Shown piece after piece: positions 8,787 to 17,976 of a DNA stretch of 64,000 bases. The stretch spans positions 1,612,001 to 1,676,000 of the forward strand of contig NZ_CP142685.1 in assembly GCF_045689735.1 (NCBI RefSeq). The letters are read 5' to 3'. Source of the DNA: Halothiobacillus sp045689735 (GTDB lineage: Bacteria; Pseudomonadota; Gammaproteobacteria; Halothiobacillales; Halothiobacillaceae). The position numbers were made by a program, and so were the translations under genes. Below the pieces are notes generated by a model. It saw only the letters and a program-made list of their open reading frames with translations. It did not search any database and was not told where the DNA came from. The stretch's first letter is position 1; each line of letters begins with the position of its first letter.

Positions 8787-11324
8787 ATGCGCATCTCACT
8801 GCCCCTGCAATTCATCCTGTTTCTCGGGCTACAAATTGCCCTGTCGATCGGTCTGGTGTTTTATCTCAACAGCCTGGCCACCAGTAATTATCAAAGCCTG
8901 TCGCGCGCCACGGCCGGATTTGTCGAAGCCAGCAAATCGATTGAAAGCTTGAGACAAAGCTTCGCCCGCAGCAGCAACGAAATCGAAGCCATCAGCAACC
9001 GGTTCGGTAATGGCGAACGCATCGATGTGCGCGACCAGGCACTCGCCCTGCAACAACTGGCCGCGGCCATCCGCAACGATGCCGGCCTCAACGGCCTGCG
9101 TGACAGTCTGGGCGGCGATGCCACCGCGCTCGCCAAACAAATCGATCAACAGGCGCAAACGCTCATCACGGCCGCCGCCCGTGCGGCCAATGCGGCACCG
9201 AATGAGGTCGCCCTGTTACAGAACGAACTGCGCCAGCAACGCAGCCAGATCATGGTTCAAGGATTCGGCGCCCTCATCAATGCGGCCAATCGCAGCCTGG
9301 AAACGACGCTGGGCATGCTGCGCGGCACGACGGAAAGCACGAGCCACCAATACCTCACGCTGCTGATCATCTTCATCGTGCTGCAATTCGCCTTGATGGC
9401 AACGGCCTTCTGGCTGCTCAATCACCAACTCCGGCAACTGGCGAATGTGACCGACCGCCTGATCGAAGGTGAAGCCACCGCCGCCCTGCCGCAGCAAAAG
9501 CGTGCCGACCAGATTGGCCGGCTGGCGCGCGCCGTCCAGCAATTCCGCACCACGCTGATCACGCTGTCCGATTCACGGGAACAGCTCAAAGCCATTCTCA
9601 AAAAACACGACGACGAGACGATGCAGCGCCGCCGGGCGGAAAAACAACTGCAACTCTCTGCCTCCGTCTTCGACAATGTGCAGGAAGCGGTGCTGCTGAC
9701 CGACATCAGCGGCCATGTCACCCGCGCCAATACCGCCGCGCAAACCCTGCTCAAACAAAATGACAAACAACTGGCCAGCCGCCCGCTGCTCGAAACTCTG
9801 CTGGGCGTCGATTCCGCAGTCATCGCCCCACTCTGGCAGCAGGTTCTCGAACAGGGCTATTGGCTGGGCGAAGTGAGTTTCACTCCGGAACGCGCCACCC
9901 CGATCGTCGCCCAAGTATCGATCAAGCGGGTCGGTGAGCCACGGGAAGGCAAGGGGCATGTAATTTTCGTATTGAACGATCACACCGAGATGCGCCGCCG
10001 CGAACAGGAGATGAAATTCCTGGCCGAGCAGGACACGGTCACCACCTTGTTCAATCGGCACTACTTCGTCGCGGAAGGCAATCGCCGGCTCGAAGCCAAC
10101 CCACGGCAGGCGCTGGGCATCGTGCTGATCGGGCTCGACAGCTTCCGCGCCGTCAACGACGCCCTGGGGCATCGCGACGGCGACCGGATTCTGTACGAAG
10201 TGGGTCAGCGCCTCCTTGCGGTCGTCGGCAACGAAGCCACCCTGGCGCGCGTCGGCGGGGATGAATTCGCATTCTATGTCGTCCCCCGCAGCGACGCCGT
10301 GGAAGATACGCGTCAAGTCGCCGAAGCCGCGCTTCAAGCGATTCGGGAAACCCTGAGCCTCAATAGCTACCATATTGCCCTCAAGGCCAGCGGCGGCATC
10401 AGCACCTATCCGCTCGATGGAGACAACATCGAGGACTTGCTCAAAACCAACGAAATCGCCCTCTCCACCGCCAAGGCCGAAGGCGGCAATCAGCTGTATG
10501 TCCACGGCGCCAAGGTGCAAAACCAGGCGCGCCGCCGGTTCATGCTGCAACAGGCGCTGGAAAAAGCCTTGGGCAACCGGGAGCTCCGCCTCGCCTACCA
10601 GCCACAGGTCGCGCTCGCTAATGGACAAATCAGCGGCTTTGAGGTGTTGATGCGCTGGCGCCACGGTGGCGAATGGATCACCCCGGGCGAGTTCATCCCC
10701 CTGGCCGAGGAAACCGATCTGATCGTGCGCTACACCGAATGGGCGCTGAGCGAAGGGGCAAAACGCGTGCGCGAATGGCAACGCCAGACCGAGCAAACCT
10801 TCCACCTCTCCGTCAATTTGCCGCCCCGGCTCTTGCTGGTGGATAAAATCGACCAGCGCCTGGCCGCGATCGCCAAACCCAGCGGCCTGCCGCTCTCCAC
10901 CATCACCCTGGAAATCACGGAATCCAGTTTCGGCAATGACCCGGCGCTCATGACATCCCAACTGAAAAAGCTCGCCATGCAAGGCTTCAGCATCGCGATT
11001 GACGACTTCGGCACCGGCTACTCCTCGCTTGCTTACCTTAGTCAACTGCCGATCTCGAAAATCAAGATCGACAAGAAATTTGTCGATCTCATCACCGATG
11101 ACAAAGAGTCCTGCAAGCTCGTCGCCTCCATCTTGGCGATGGCCAAATCACTCGAACTCGATATCGTCGTCGAAGGGGTGGAACGCCCGGAACAGCTCAT
11201 CCAACTCAAACGCTTTGATACCCGGATGGATATTCAGGGCTTCGTGTTCGACCCGCCACAAAACGAGGATTACTGGGAAGGGCTGTTCATGAATGGCGAA
11301 CCTCATGCCTATGAGGTGCCCTGA
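8787..11324 (+). CDS. Membrane GGDEF-EAL protein with HAMP and PAS domains
   Basis: An 845-residue protein starting at the ATG with AAGGA upstream. An N-terminal transmembrane helix (about 5-30), an extracytoplasmic helical region (30-185), a second helix (about 187-212) and a HAMP-like linker precede a coiled segment, a PAS domain (about 285-410), GGDEF (intact at 490-494) and EAL. The EAL signature is EVL (619-621) with SVNLPP, EITESSF, DDFGTGYSSL, KIDKKF and VEGVER all present, so phosphodiesterase residues look intact. It probably makes and/or degrades cyclic-di-GMP in response to a periplasmic signal. It follows the motAB-HIT operon by 95 bases and may be independently transcribed. Confidence 0.9.
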   Translation: MRISLPLQFILFLGLQIALSIGLVFYLNSLATSNYQSLSRATAGFVEASKSIESLRQSFARSSNEIEAISNRFGNGERIDVRDQALALQQLAAAIRNDAGLNGLRDSLGGDATALAKQIDQQAQTLITAAARAANAAPNEVALLQNELRQQRSQIMVQGFGALINAANRSLETTLGMLRGTTESTSHQYLTLLIIFIVLQFALMATAFWLLNHQLRQLANVTDRLIEGEATAALPQQKRADQIGRLARAVQQFRTTLITLSDSREQLKAILKKHDDETMQRRRAEKQLQLSASVFDNVQEAVLLTDISGHVTRANTAAQTLLKQNDKQLASRPLLETLLGVDSAVIAPLWQQVLEQGYWLGEVSFTPERATPIVAQVSIKRVGEPREGKGHVIFVLNDHTEMRRREQEMKFLAEQDTVTTLFNRHYFVAEGNRRLEANPRQALGIVLIGLDSFRAVNDALGHRDGDRILYEVGQRLLAVVGNEATLARVGGDEFAFYVVPRSDAVEDTRQVAEAALQAIRETLSLNSYHIALKASGGISTYPLDGDNIEDLLKTNEIALSTAKAEGGNQLYVHGAKVQNQARRRFMLQQALEKALGNRELRLAYQPQVALANGQISGFEVLMRWRHGGEWITPGEFIPLAEETDLIVRYTEWALSEGAKRVREWQRQTEQTFHLSVNLPPRLLLVDKIDQRLAAIAKPSGLPLSTITLEITESSFGNDPALMTSQLKKLAMQGFSIAIDDFGTGYSSLAYLSQLPISKIKIDKKFVDLITDDKESCKLVASILAMAKSLELDIVVEGVERPEQLIQLKRFDTRMDIQGFVFDPPQNEDYWEGLFMNGEPHAYEVP

Positions 11325-11491
11325 GACAACCCGAATCAGAAAACGCGCATCAGAAAACGCATATTGACAACCAACTTCGCCGGTCGCGCCGCGGCATCCC
11401 TGCCCCCGGCAACCGGTTGAAGTCTCGCGCGGACTGGATCAGCGCGCGCCCGAAAACCGAATCCACGAGAACCACAGAATACGCGCCAGAA
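11325..11491. other. Convergent intergenic region with a short direct repeat
   Basis: These 167 bases separate the convergent GGDEF-EAL and polA genes. The 12-base word ATCAGAAAACGC occurs at 11335-11346 and again at 11349-11360. No convincing gene or terminator was recognised. Confidence 0.6.
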
Positions 11492-14254
11492 TCAATGCGC
11501 GGCGGCCCAATTCGCGCCCACGCCAATGCCTACTTCCAGCGGCACGGCCAAAGTAGCCGCTTCCCGCATCCCCGTTTCAATCACGGGCAACACCTCATCC
11601 AGGCGGCCTTCGGGCACTTCGAACACCAGTTCATCGTGCACCTGTAGGATCATCCGCGCCCGTGCGGGTAGCACCAATTCCGCGTGCAGCCGAATCATGG
11701 CGCGCTTGATGATGTCGGCTGCCGTGCCCTGCATCGGCGCGTTGATGGCGGTGCGTTCGGCATACTGGCGGCGGGCGGCATTGCGGCTGGCAATGTCCGG
11801 CAGATAGAGGCGGCGACCGAACACGGTGCGCACGAATCCCTGCGCGCGCGCCTGATGCCGCATGGCCTCCATATAGGCGGCCACTCCGGGATAGCGGGCG
11901 AAATAGCGGTCGATGTAGTCTTGCGCTTCGCCCCGACCCACCCCGAGCTGCCTTGCCAGCCCAAACGCCGACATGCCATAGATCAGGCCGAAATTGATCG
12001 CCTTGGCCGCGCGGCGTTGATCCGCCGTCACTGCGTCTTCGGCCACCGCAAACACCTCGGCGGCGGTCGCGCGGTGAATGTCCTCCCCGGCGGCAAAGGC
12101 GGCGCACAGCCGGGCATCGCCCGATAAATGCGCCATGATCCGCAGTTCGATCTGGGAATAATCGGCCGCCACCAGTTGATGATCGGGCTCGGCTACGAAC
12201 GCCTGGCGAATCCTCCGCCCCTCTTCGCTGCGGATCGGGATGTTCTGCAAATTCGGCTGACTGGAGGACAGTCGCCCCGTCGCCGTCACCGCCTGATGAA
12301 ACGCGCTGTGCACCCGGCCGGTTTGCGGGTGGATTTCCTGCGGCAAGCGGTCGATGTAGGTCGAGGTGAGCTTGCTCAGGCTGCGCCAGGCGAGAATCAG
12401 GCCGGGCAGCGGATGGGCGTCGGTCAATTCCTGCAGCGCTTCTTCATCCGTCGAGGGCTCGCCTTTCGGCGTTTTGCGGCTGACCGGCAGACCCAGTTCA
12501 TCGAACAGCAATTCCTTGATTTGCTTCGGCGACCCCAGATTGAATGCCCGTCCCGCAATCGCCTGCGCTTCAGCGGCCAGCGCGGCAATCCGCTCGGCCA
12601 GTACCCCGCCCTGCCGGGCAAGTTCCTCGGCATCGACCCGCACCCCGGCGCGCTCCATCGCCACCAAAACCGGAATCAACGGCTGTTCGATGGTCTGATA
12701 TACCTGCTGCAGATCCGGCTGCGCCACGAGCCTTGGCCAAAGGGTTTCGTGCAGTTGCAGGGTGACTTCCGCATCTTCAGCCGCATAAGGAACGGCTTCG
12801 GCCAGCGGAATCTCGGGGAAGCGGCGCATCGCAGCGCCCTTGCCGGCAATGGATTCGAACGAGATCGTCTGTCGATTGAGATAACGGGCGGCGAGTGCAT
12901 CCATATCGTGCCGGGTTGCCGTGGCATCGAGCACATAGGATTCCAGCATGGTGTCGAAAATCGACCCGGCGAGCGTCATGCCCTGATTGGCCAACATATG
13001 GCTATCGAATTTGGCATTTTGCAGCACTTTCGGCGCGGCCGGGTTCTCCAGCCAGGGCTTGAGATCCCGCAGCACCGCCTCCGCCGATAAATGCGGCGTG
13101 CTTGCCGCTTCAGGAAAATCGAACGGCACATAGGCAGCGCCCCGACCCGGCACGGCGAGTGAGATGCCGACAATCCGCCCGGCGAACAGATCGAGGCTGT
13201 CGGTTTCCGTATCAAAGGCCGCGATCGGTGCCTGTTCGAGCGCTTCCCGCCAGGATTGCCACGCCGCCTCGGTCAACACGGTGGTGTATTGCGCCGGGTC
13301 GGACAAGGCCAACGCGCCCTGCGCCGGGGGCGACGGTTCTGCGGCACGGGGCGGGTGCCCGGCCGGCACCGCCGGTGTCTCGGCCTCGGCAAACTGGCGT
13401 CGCAGCGTGTTCAGGCCGAATTCGGTGGCCAGCGCCGTCACCGCCGTCGCATCGGGTGCCTGCAACTGCAAGGCATCCAGCCCCACCGGCAGCGCGCAAT
13501 CGGTCCGGATGGTCACAAGATCGCGCCCCAGCGGCAAGAACGCCTGCGCCGCGCGCAGCGATTCCCCGATTTTGCCGGGAATCTCCGCCGCGTGCGCCAG
13601 CAGCGCATCCAGAGAACCCCATTGATTCAGCCATTTCGCCGCCGTTTTCGGCCCGCAGCCCGGCACCCCCGGCACATTGTCCACGGCATCACCGACCAGG
13701 GTGAGATAGTCGATGAACTGATCCGGCCGCACCCCATATTTCTCTTTCACCCCGGCGGCATCGAGCATCGTATTGCTCATGGTGTTCACGAGGGTGACGC
13801 CATCGGTCACGAGCTGGGCAAAATCCTTGTCTGCCGTCGCCACCCAGACCGGCCAGCCACGGGCACGCGCCTGCGCCATGAGCGTGCCAATCACATCGTC
13901 CGCCTCCACGCCCGCCTCACAAAGCAAAGGGAAGCCCAAGGCGCGTACCAGGGCATGCACCGGCTCGATCTGCACGCGCAAGTCATCCGGCAGCGGAGGG
14001 CGGTTCGCCTTGTAGGCGGGATACAGCGTCTCACGGAAGGTCGGCCCCTTGGCATCGAAAACGACTGCCATGCGCGTCGGCTGCTGTTCGCGGCGCAAGC
14101 GCAGCAGCATATTGATGACGCCGTGGATGGCGCCAGTTGGCCGACCATCGGGCGCGGTCAACGGCGGCAGGGCATGGAAGGCGCGAAACAGGAACGAACT
14201 GCCATCGACCAGAATCAGCGGGGCAACATCAGCAGCAGGAAGAGAATCTGTCAT
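11492..14254 (-). CDS. polA: DNA polymerase I
   Basis: A 920-residue family A polymerase for Okazaki fragment processing and repair. It has all three modules: a 5'-3' flap exonuclease (1-290, LILVDGSSFLFRAFHA, GVEADDVIGT), a 3'-5' proofreading exonuclease (about 320-520) whose catalytic acids appear present (AFDTETDSLD, YAAEDAEVTLQ), and a polymerase domain with DYSQIELRIMAH, the INFGLIYGMSAFGL finger motif and VHDELVFEVP. The length is normal. The ATG at 14254 gives the expected N-terminus. It is divergent from the LOG-family gene. Confidence 0.97.
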   Translation of the reverse strand: MTDSLPAADVAPLILVDGSSFLFRAFHALPPLTAPDGRPTGAIHGVINMLLRLRREQQPTRMAVVFDAKGPTFRETLYPAYKANRPPLPDDLRVQIEPVHALVRALGFPLLCEAGVEADDVIGTLMAQARARGWPVWVATADKDFAQLVTDGVTLVNTMSNTMLDAAGVKEKYGVRPDQFIDYLTLVGDAVDNVPGVPGCGPKTAAKWLNQWGSLDALLAHAAEIPGKIGESLRAAQAFLPLGRDLVTIRTDCALPVGLDALQLQAPDATAVTALATEFGLNTLRRQFAEAETPAVPAGHPPRAAEPSPPAQGALALSDPAQYTTVLTEAAWQSWREALEQAPIAAFDTETDSLDLFAGRIVGISLAVPGRGAAYVPFDFPEAASTPHLSAEAVLRDLKPWLENPAAPKVLQNAKFDSHMLANQGMTLAGSIFDTMLESYVLDATATRHDMDALAARYLNRQTISFESIAGKGAAMRRFPEIPLAEAVPYAAEDAEVTLQLHETLWPRLVAQPDLQQVYQTIEQPLIPVLVAMERAGVRVDAEELARQGGVLAERIAALAAEAQAIAGRAFNLGSPKQIKELLFDELGLPVSRKTPKGEPSTDEEALQELTDAHPLPGLILAWRSLSKLTSTYIDRLPQEIHPQTGRVHSAFHQAVTATGRLSSSQPNLQNIPIRSEEGRRIRQAFVAEPDHQLVAADYSQIELRIMAHLSGDARLCAAFAAGEDIHRATAAEVFAVAEDAVTADQRRAAKAINFGLIYGMSAFGLARQLGVGRGEAQDYIDRYFARYPGVAAYMEAMRHQARAQGFVRTVFGRRLYLPDIASRNAARRQYAERTAINAPMQGTAADIIKRAMIRLHAELVLPARARMILQVHDELVFEVPEGRLDEVLPVIETGMREAATLAVPLEVGIGVGANWAAAH

Positions 14255-14369
14255 CGGCGAGCCATCAGAAAATTACGGGGGGTGCGTTACTATAAGCCGG
14301 TCGCGCGCCGAACGCCTGCGGCCACAAGACCGCGCGGAAATTTTTCATTACTTTTCGAGCCTGCCTTTC

Positions 14370-15089
14370 ATGAGCCCGAGCCTGCCCAACCACCCGCCCC
14401 GCATCGACAAAAACGAACGGCTGAGCCACGAATCCTGGAAAATTTTCCAGATCATGGCCGAGTTCGTCCAAGGCTATGAAACGCTCGCCAGCATCGAACC
14501 CGCGGTCACCATCTTCGGTTCCGCCCGCTTCGCGCCGGATCATCCGGATTATCTGCGCACGGTCGAAATCGCCCGCCTGCTGTCCAATGGCGGCTTCGCG
14601 GTCATCTCCGGCGGCGGCCCCGGCATCATGGAAGCGGCCAACAAGGGGGCCAAAGACGGCGGCGCGCCCAGTGTGGGGCTGAACATCACCCTGCCGCACG
14701 AACAGCACGATAATCCGTATCAGGATATTTCCCTGCATTTTCAACACTTTTTCGCGCGGAAAGTCATGTTCGTCAAGCATGCCTCGGCCTATGTCGTCAT
14801 GCCCGGCGGCTTTGGCACCCTCGATGAGATGGCCGAGATCCTCACCCTAGTACAAACCGGCAAATCCCGCCGCATTCCGATCATCCTGGTCGGCAGCAAC
14901 TTCTGGCGCGGCCTGCTCGACTGGTTCGAACAGACCCTGATCGCTGCCGGTACCATCAGCCCCGGCGATATGAATTTATTTACCGTCTGCGATGAGCCGC
15001 AAGCCGTGGTGGATCACATTTTTGATTTCTACCGCAACCGCGATCTGCGGGCGACCGCCGAAGAACAGCGCAAACTGCTGGATCTGTGA
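14370..15089 (+). CDS. LOG-family protein (TIGR00730 type, Rossmann fold)
   Basis: A 239-residue protein with the two LOG signatures GGGPGIMEAANKGA and PGGFGTLDEMAEIL. Family members are nucleoside 5'-monophosphate phosphoribohydrolases, known from cytokinin activation (LOG) and from PpnN-type nucleotide turnover. The ATG at 14370 was chosen because the frame upstream runs antisense through polA. It has an N-terminal extension of about 40 residues before the Rossmann core, as in the longer LOG subgroup. thrB follows after 73 bases. The true substrate, probably a purine or pyrimidine 5'-monophosphate, is not determinable here. Confidence 0.88.
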   Translation: MSPSLPNHPPRIDKNERLSHESWKIFQIMAEFVQGYETLASIEPAVTIFGSARFAPDHPDYLRTVEIARLLSNGGFAVISGGGPGIMEAANKGAKDGGAPSVGLNITLPHEQHDNPYQDISLHFQHFFARKVMFVKHASAYVVMPGGFGTLDEMAEILTLVQTGKSRRIPIILVGSNFWRGLLDWFEQTLIAAGTISPGDMNLFTVCDEPQAVVDHIFDFYRNRDLRATAEEQRKLLDL

Positions 15090-15162
15090 GTGCTGTTCAA
15101 AGCCCGCGTTTTCGCCTACCCTGCCCGCCTCATCGCTGGATCATCGCCCTGGAACTGCCCGC

Positions 15163-16113
15163 ATGTCGGTTTTCACTCCTGTTCACGAACCTGAGCTCCG
15201 CGCCTTTTTGACGCAATATGACGCGGGCACGCTGCACAGTCATGCGGGCATCGCCGCCGGCATCGAGAACACCAACTACTTCGTCACCACCGATCGCCAG
15301 GCGCTGGTGCTCACCCTGTTTGAACACCACCGGGCGGAAGAACTGCATTACTTCCTTGATCTGATGGCATTTTTTGCCGAGCACGACATTCCCACCGCAC
15401 ATCCCCTGTGCGCCGCCAATGGCAGCTATCTCAACACCCTGAACGGCAAACCCGCCGCGCTGGTGCAGCGCTTGCGGGGGCAATCCATCGACCAGCCCAG
15501 CCCGGCGCAGTGCCAGGCTCTCGGCCGCATCCTGGGGCGGGCGCATCGGGTCAGCCCGGCATTCTCCGGCTATCGGCCACCCGATCGCGCCCTGCCCTGG
15601 GCATGCGATGTCGCGGCCACCCTGTCCGGCCATCTCCCCGCCGAAGAGGCCGATTTGATGGCGGCCGAACTCGCCGCGCAAACCGCCGCCCCGCGCACGC
15701 ATTTGCCGCAAGGTGCGATCCACGCCGATCTGTTCTGCGACAACGCGCTGTTCGACGGCGATCAACTCACCGGCATCATCGACTGGTACTACGCCTGTAA
15801 CGACGCCTTAGGCTACGACCTCGCCGTCACCGTCAACGACTGGTGCCGGACGGATGACCACCGCATCGATCCGGTGCGTGCCCAGGCTCTGCTCGCTGGC
15901 TACCAGCAAGAACGGCCCCTCACCGCCGATGAACGGGACGCCTGGCCGCTGCTACTGCGCTCGGCCGCCCTGCGGTTCTGGCTCTCCCGACAAAAAGACT
16001 GGCTCTTTCCGCGCGCGGGCGAGATGACCTTCCGCAAAGACCCGCGCGTGTTCCTGGAATTACTCCAGCACCACCGCGCGGGCGAGGCCGAGTGTCGCCG
16101 CTGGCTCGCATGA
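15163..16113 (+). CDS. thrB: Homoserine kinase (aminoglycoside-phosphotransferase type)
   Basis: A 316-residue kinase of the APH/choline kinase fold used for threonine synthesis in many proteobacteria: homoserine + ATP gives O-phosphohomoserine. Recognisable features are the N-terminal GIAAGIENTNYFV, the catalytic loop GAIHADLFCDNALF (Asp and Asn) and the metal-binding IIDWYYA (Asp). The start MSVFTPV at 15163 matches the family N-terminus. It overlaps dusB by 4 bases (ATGA), forming a thrB-dusB-fis unit. It is unrelated to the GHMP-type ThrB of E. coli. Confidence 0.92.
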   Translation: MSVFTPVHEPELRAFLTQYDAGTLHSHAGIAAGIENTNYFVTTDRQALVLTLFEHHRAEELHYFLDLMAFFAEHDIPTAHPLCAANGSYLNTLNGKPAALVQRLRGQSIDQPSPAQCQALGRILGRAHRVSPAFSGYRPPDRALPWACDVAATLSGHLPAEEADLMAAELAAQTAAPRTHLPQGAIHADLFCDNALFDGDQLTGIIDWYYACNDALGYDLAVTVNDWCRTDDHRIDPVRAQALLAGYQQERPLTADERDAWPLLLRSAALRFWLSRQKDWLFPRAGEMTFRKDPRVFLELLQHHRAGEAECRRWLA

Positions 16114-17129
16114 CGGCACAGCGCCCGGCCATTACGCTGACGGGGCGCAACGGTATCCCGCTGCGGATCGACCCACCGCTCGCGCTCGCGCCGATGGCGG
16201 GCGTCTCCGATCGCCCCTTCCGCCAGGTTTGCCGCGCGTTCGGCGCCGGGTTGGTCATCACCGAAATGGTCAGCAGCAAGCCCGAATTGCAAGACAGCGC
16301 CAAATCTCGCCGTCGGCAAATCGACGCCACCGATCCCGAACCGCGTGCGGTGCAACTGCTGGGGAACGATCCCAACGAGCTCGCTCAGGCCGCCCGCCAG
16401 GCCGTCGCTCAGGGCGCGCAGCTCATCGATCTGAACCTGGGCTGCCCAGCCAAGAAAGTCTGCAAGAAAGCGGCGGGTTCCGCGCTGATGGCCGAGCCGG
16501 TGCTGGTCGAACAGCTCCTGCGGGCGCTGGTCGCCGCCGTCGATTGTCCGGTCACCCTCAAAATGCGCACCGGCCCCACACGCGCGCAGAAAAATGCCGT
16601 GGAAATCGCCCGGCGCGCCGTCGATGCGGGCGTCCAGCTCATCAGTATTCATGGCCGCAGCCGCGCCGATCAATACACCGGCGAGGCCGAATACGACACC
16701 ATCGCCGAGGTCGTCGCGGCTGTCCCCATCCCGATTTTCGCCAATGGGGACATCACTGAGGTTGCCCGCGCCCGCGCGGTGCTCGAACACACCGGCGCGG
16801 CGGGCGTGATGATCGGCCGGGGCGCCTTTGGCCGCCCGTGGTTGTTTGCCGAACTGCGCGCGCTGCTCACCGGCCAGACCGCGCCGCCCCCGCCCACCGT
16901 CGCCGAACGCTTCGACCTGCTCCGCCAGCAGATTGAAAACATCTATCAACATTACGGCGAATCATTGGGAATGCGTATCGCACGCAAACACCTCGGCTGG
17001 TATGCTCCGCAACTTGGATCAACCGAGGCTGACCGCGCCGTGTTCAACACCCTGACCAGTGCCGCCGAACAACGCGACTGGCTGACACGGCACGCCAGCC
17101 CGCACGCACACTGCCGGATGCCCCTGTGA
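16110..17129 (+). CDS. dusB: tRNA-dihydrouridine synthase B
   Basis: A 339-residue FMN enzyme that reduces uridine to dihydrouridine in the tRNA D-loop. The TIM barrel shows LAPMAGVSDRPFR, the active-site Cys112 in NLGCPAKKV, LKMRTG, ISIHGRSR and the phosphate-binding FANGDI and GVMIGRGAFGRPW. The ATG at 16110 lies in the thrB stop; an earlier GTG 18 bases upstream is less likely. The next gene is fis, as in enterobacteria, where dusB-fis is a conserved operon; this supports DusB over DusA or DusC. Confidence 0.95.
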   Translation: MTAQRPAITLTGRNGIPLRIDPPLALAPMAGVSDRPFRQVCRAFGAGLVITEMVSSKPELQDSAKSRRRQIDATDPEPRAVQLLGNDPNELAQAARQAVAQGAQLIDLNLGCPAKKVCKKAAGSALMAEPVLVEQLLRALVAAVDCPVTLKMRTGPTRAQKNAVEIARRAVDAGVQLISIHGRSRADQYTGEAEYDTIAEVVAAVPIPIFANGDITEVARARAVLEHTGAAGVMIGRGAFGRPWLFAELRALLTGQTAPPPPTVAERFDLLRQQIENIYQHYGESLGMRIARKHLGWYAPQLGSTEADRAVFNTLTSAAEQRDWLTRHASPHAHCRMPL

Positions 17130-17488
17130 AACCCTCATCGCTTCGTCAACCGTCTGCCACCCCGGAAACCGCCGAGGCCGCCTCTGCGGAATTGCCGCTC
17201 GCCAATGGCCGCTGGCTGTGCCTCAATGCCCACGACCCACACGGCGACAACCCCGTGCAACAGGCCGTGCGCGGCGCGCTCGACGCACTCTGGGAAGCAC
17301 TGGAAGGCGATCACCCCAAGGATTTGTACGATCTGGTCATCAATCAGGTCGAGCGCCCGTTGCTGCAAACCGCGATGGCGCGCTGCGGGCAAAATCAATC
17401 CAAGGCCGCAGAATGCCTCGGCATCAACCGCAGCACCCTGCGCAAAAAGCTCAAACAGCACGGGCTACTGGCGGACGATCAGGACTGA
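17126..17488 (+). CDS. fis: DNA-binding protein Fis
   Basis: A 120-residue nucleoid protein that bends DNA and regulates rRNA and many growth-linked promoters. The C-terminal half is typical: LYDLVINQVERPLLQTAM, then the helix-turn-helix QSKAAECLGINRSTLRKKLK. The N-terminal 40 residues are longer than in E. coli Fis (98 residues) and poorly conserved. It starts with GTG in the dusB stop (GTGA), so it depends on coupling with dusB. Its 3' end overlaps by 10 bases the convergent gene on the other strand. Confidence 0.93.
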   Translation: MKPSSLRQPSATPETAEAASAELPLANGRWLCLNAHDPHGDNPVQQAVRGALDALWEALEGDHPKDLYDLVINQVERPLLQTAMARCGQNQSKAAECLGINRSTLRKKLKQHGLLADDQD

Positions 17489-17976
17489 TCCGGCTCAGTG
17501 GATCGCCCGGCTGGTTCATCCGCGGCCTCCTCCGCAGCCAGCCGGCGAATATAGGCCGCAAAATCCGGGTCTTCACCGCGCAGTAATTCCGGCAATCGGG
17601 TACGGAAGTCCTCCCGTCGGCACCATTCGCGCATGTAATCCTCCCAGGAATGCCAGCGCCGCTGGTGTTTTTCGTCCATGTCCGGCTCGTAACTCAAGAG
17701 ATACGCGCGCTCGAACAGCGAAATCAACATATCGAAAATCACCAGCAGCCGTTCCTGCTGTTCGGCACTCAACGCCGGGGTCGCCTGCTGGCTGCGCAAC
17801 TGAAGATCCGGGTGCTCAAGCACGACTTTAAGGAAATCGATATAGGCCTCAGATAAATCCTGCCAAATCGCCTCGTCTTCGTTTTCCCGTTCACGGCGCT
17901 GGTCATACAAAAACACGGCGATCGCGAAGGGCAGACCGATCACGGTGACGATGTACGACGCCAGCTCCCAGTTCAT
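17479..17976 (-). CDS. Hypothetical protein with one N-terminal membrane segment
   Basis: A 165-residue protein of unrecognised family. Residues 5-23 (ELASYIVTVIGLPFAIAVF) form one hydrophobic segment; the rest is charged and helical, with Trp-rich HSWEDYMREWCRRED near 110-125. The layout resembles small membrane-anchored DUF4760-type proteins, which I cannot confirm. It starts inside the tcdA stop (ATGA) and so is probably co-translated with tcdA. Its 3' end overlaps the fis end tail to tail by 10 bases. Confidence 0.75.
   Translation of the reverse strand: MNWELASYIVTVIGLPFAIAVFLYDQRRERENEDEAIWQDLSEAYIDFLKVVLEHPDLQLRSQQATPALSAEQQERLLVIFDMLISLFERAYLLSYEPDMDEKHQRRWHSWEDYMREWCRREDFRTRLPELLRGEDPDFAAYIRRLAAEEAADEPAGRSTEPDQS

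Noticed and set aside
9573..11045. A 490-codon minus-strand frame opposite the second GGDEF-EAL gene
   Set aside because: The plus-strand gene has complete catalytic motifs; the reverse frame shows none.
11335..11360. The ATCAGAAAACGC direct repeat as an attachment site
   Set aside because: There are only two adjacent copies, with no integrase or cargo nearby; it is probably a slippage duplication.
13256..14479. A 407-codon plus-strand frame across polA
   Set aside because: It is antisense to an intact polymerase I and has low-complexity Arg/Gly/His composition.
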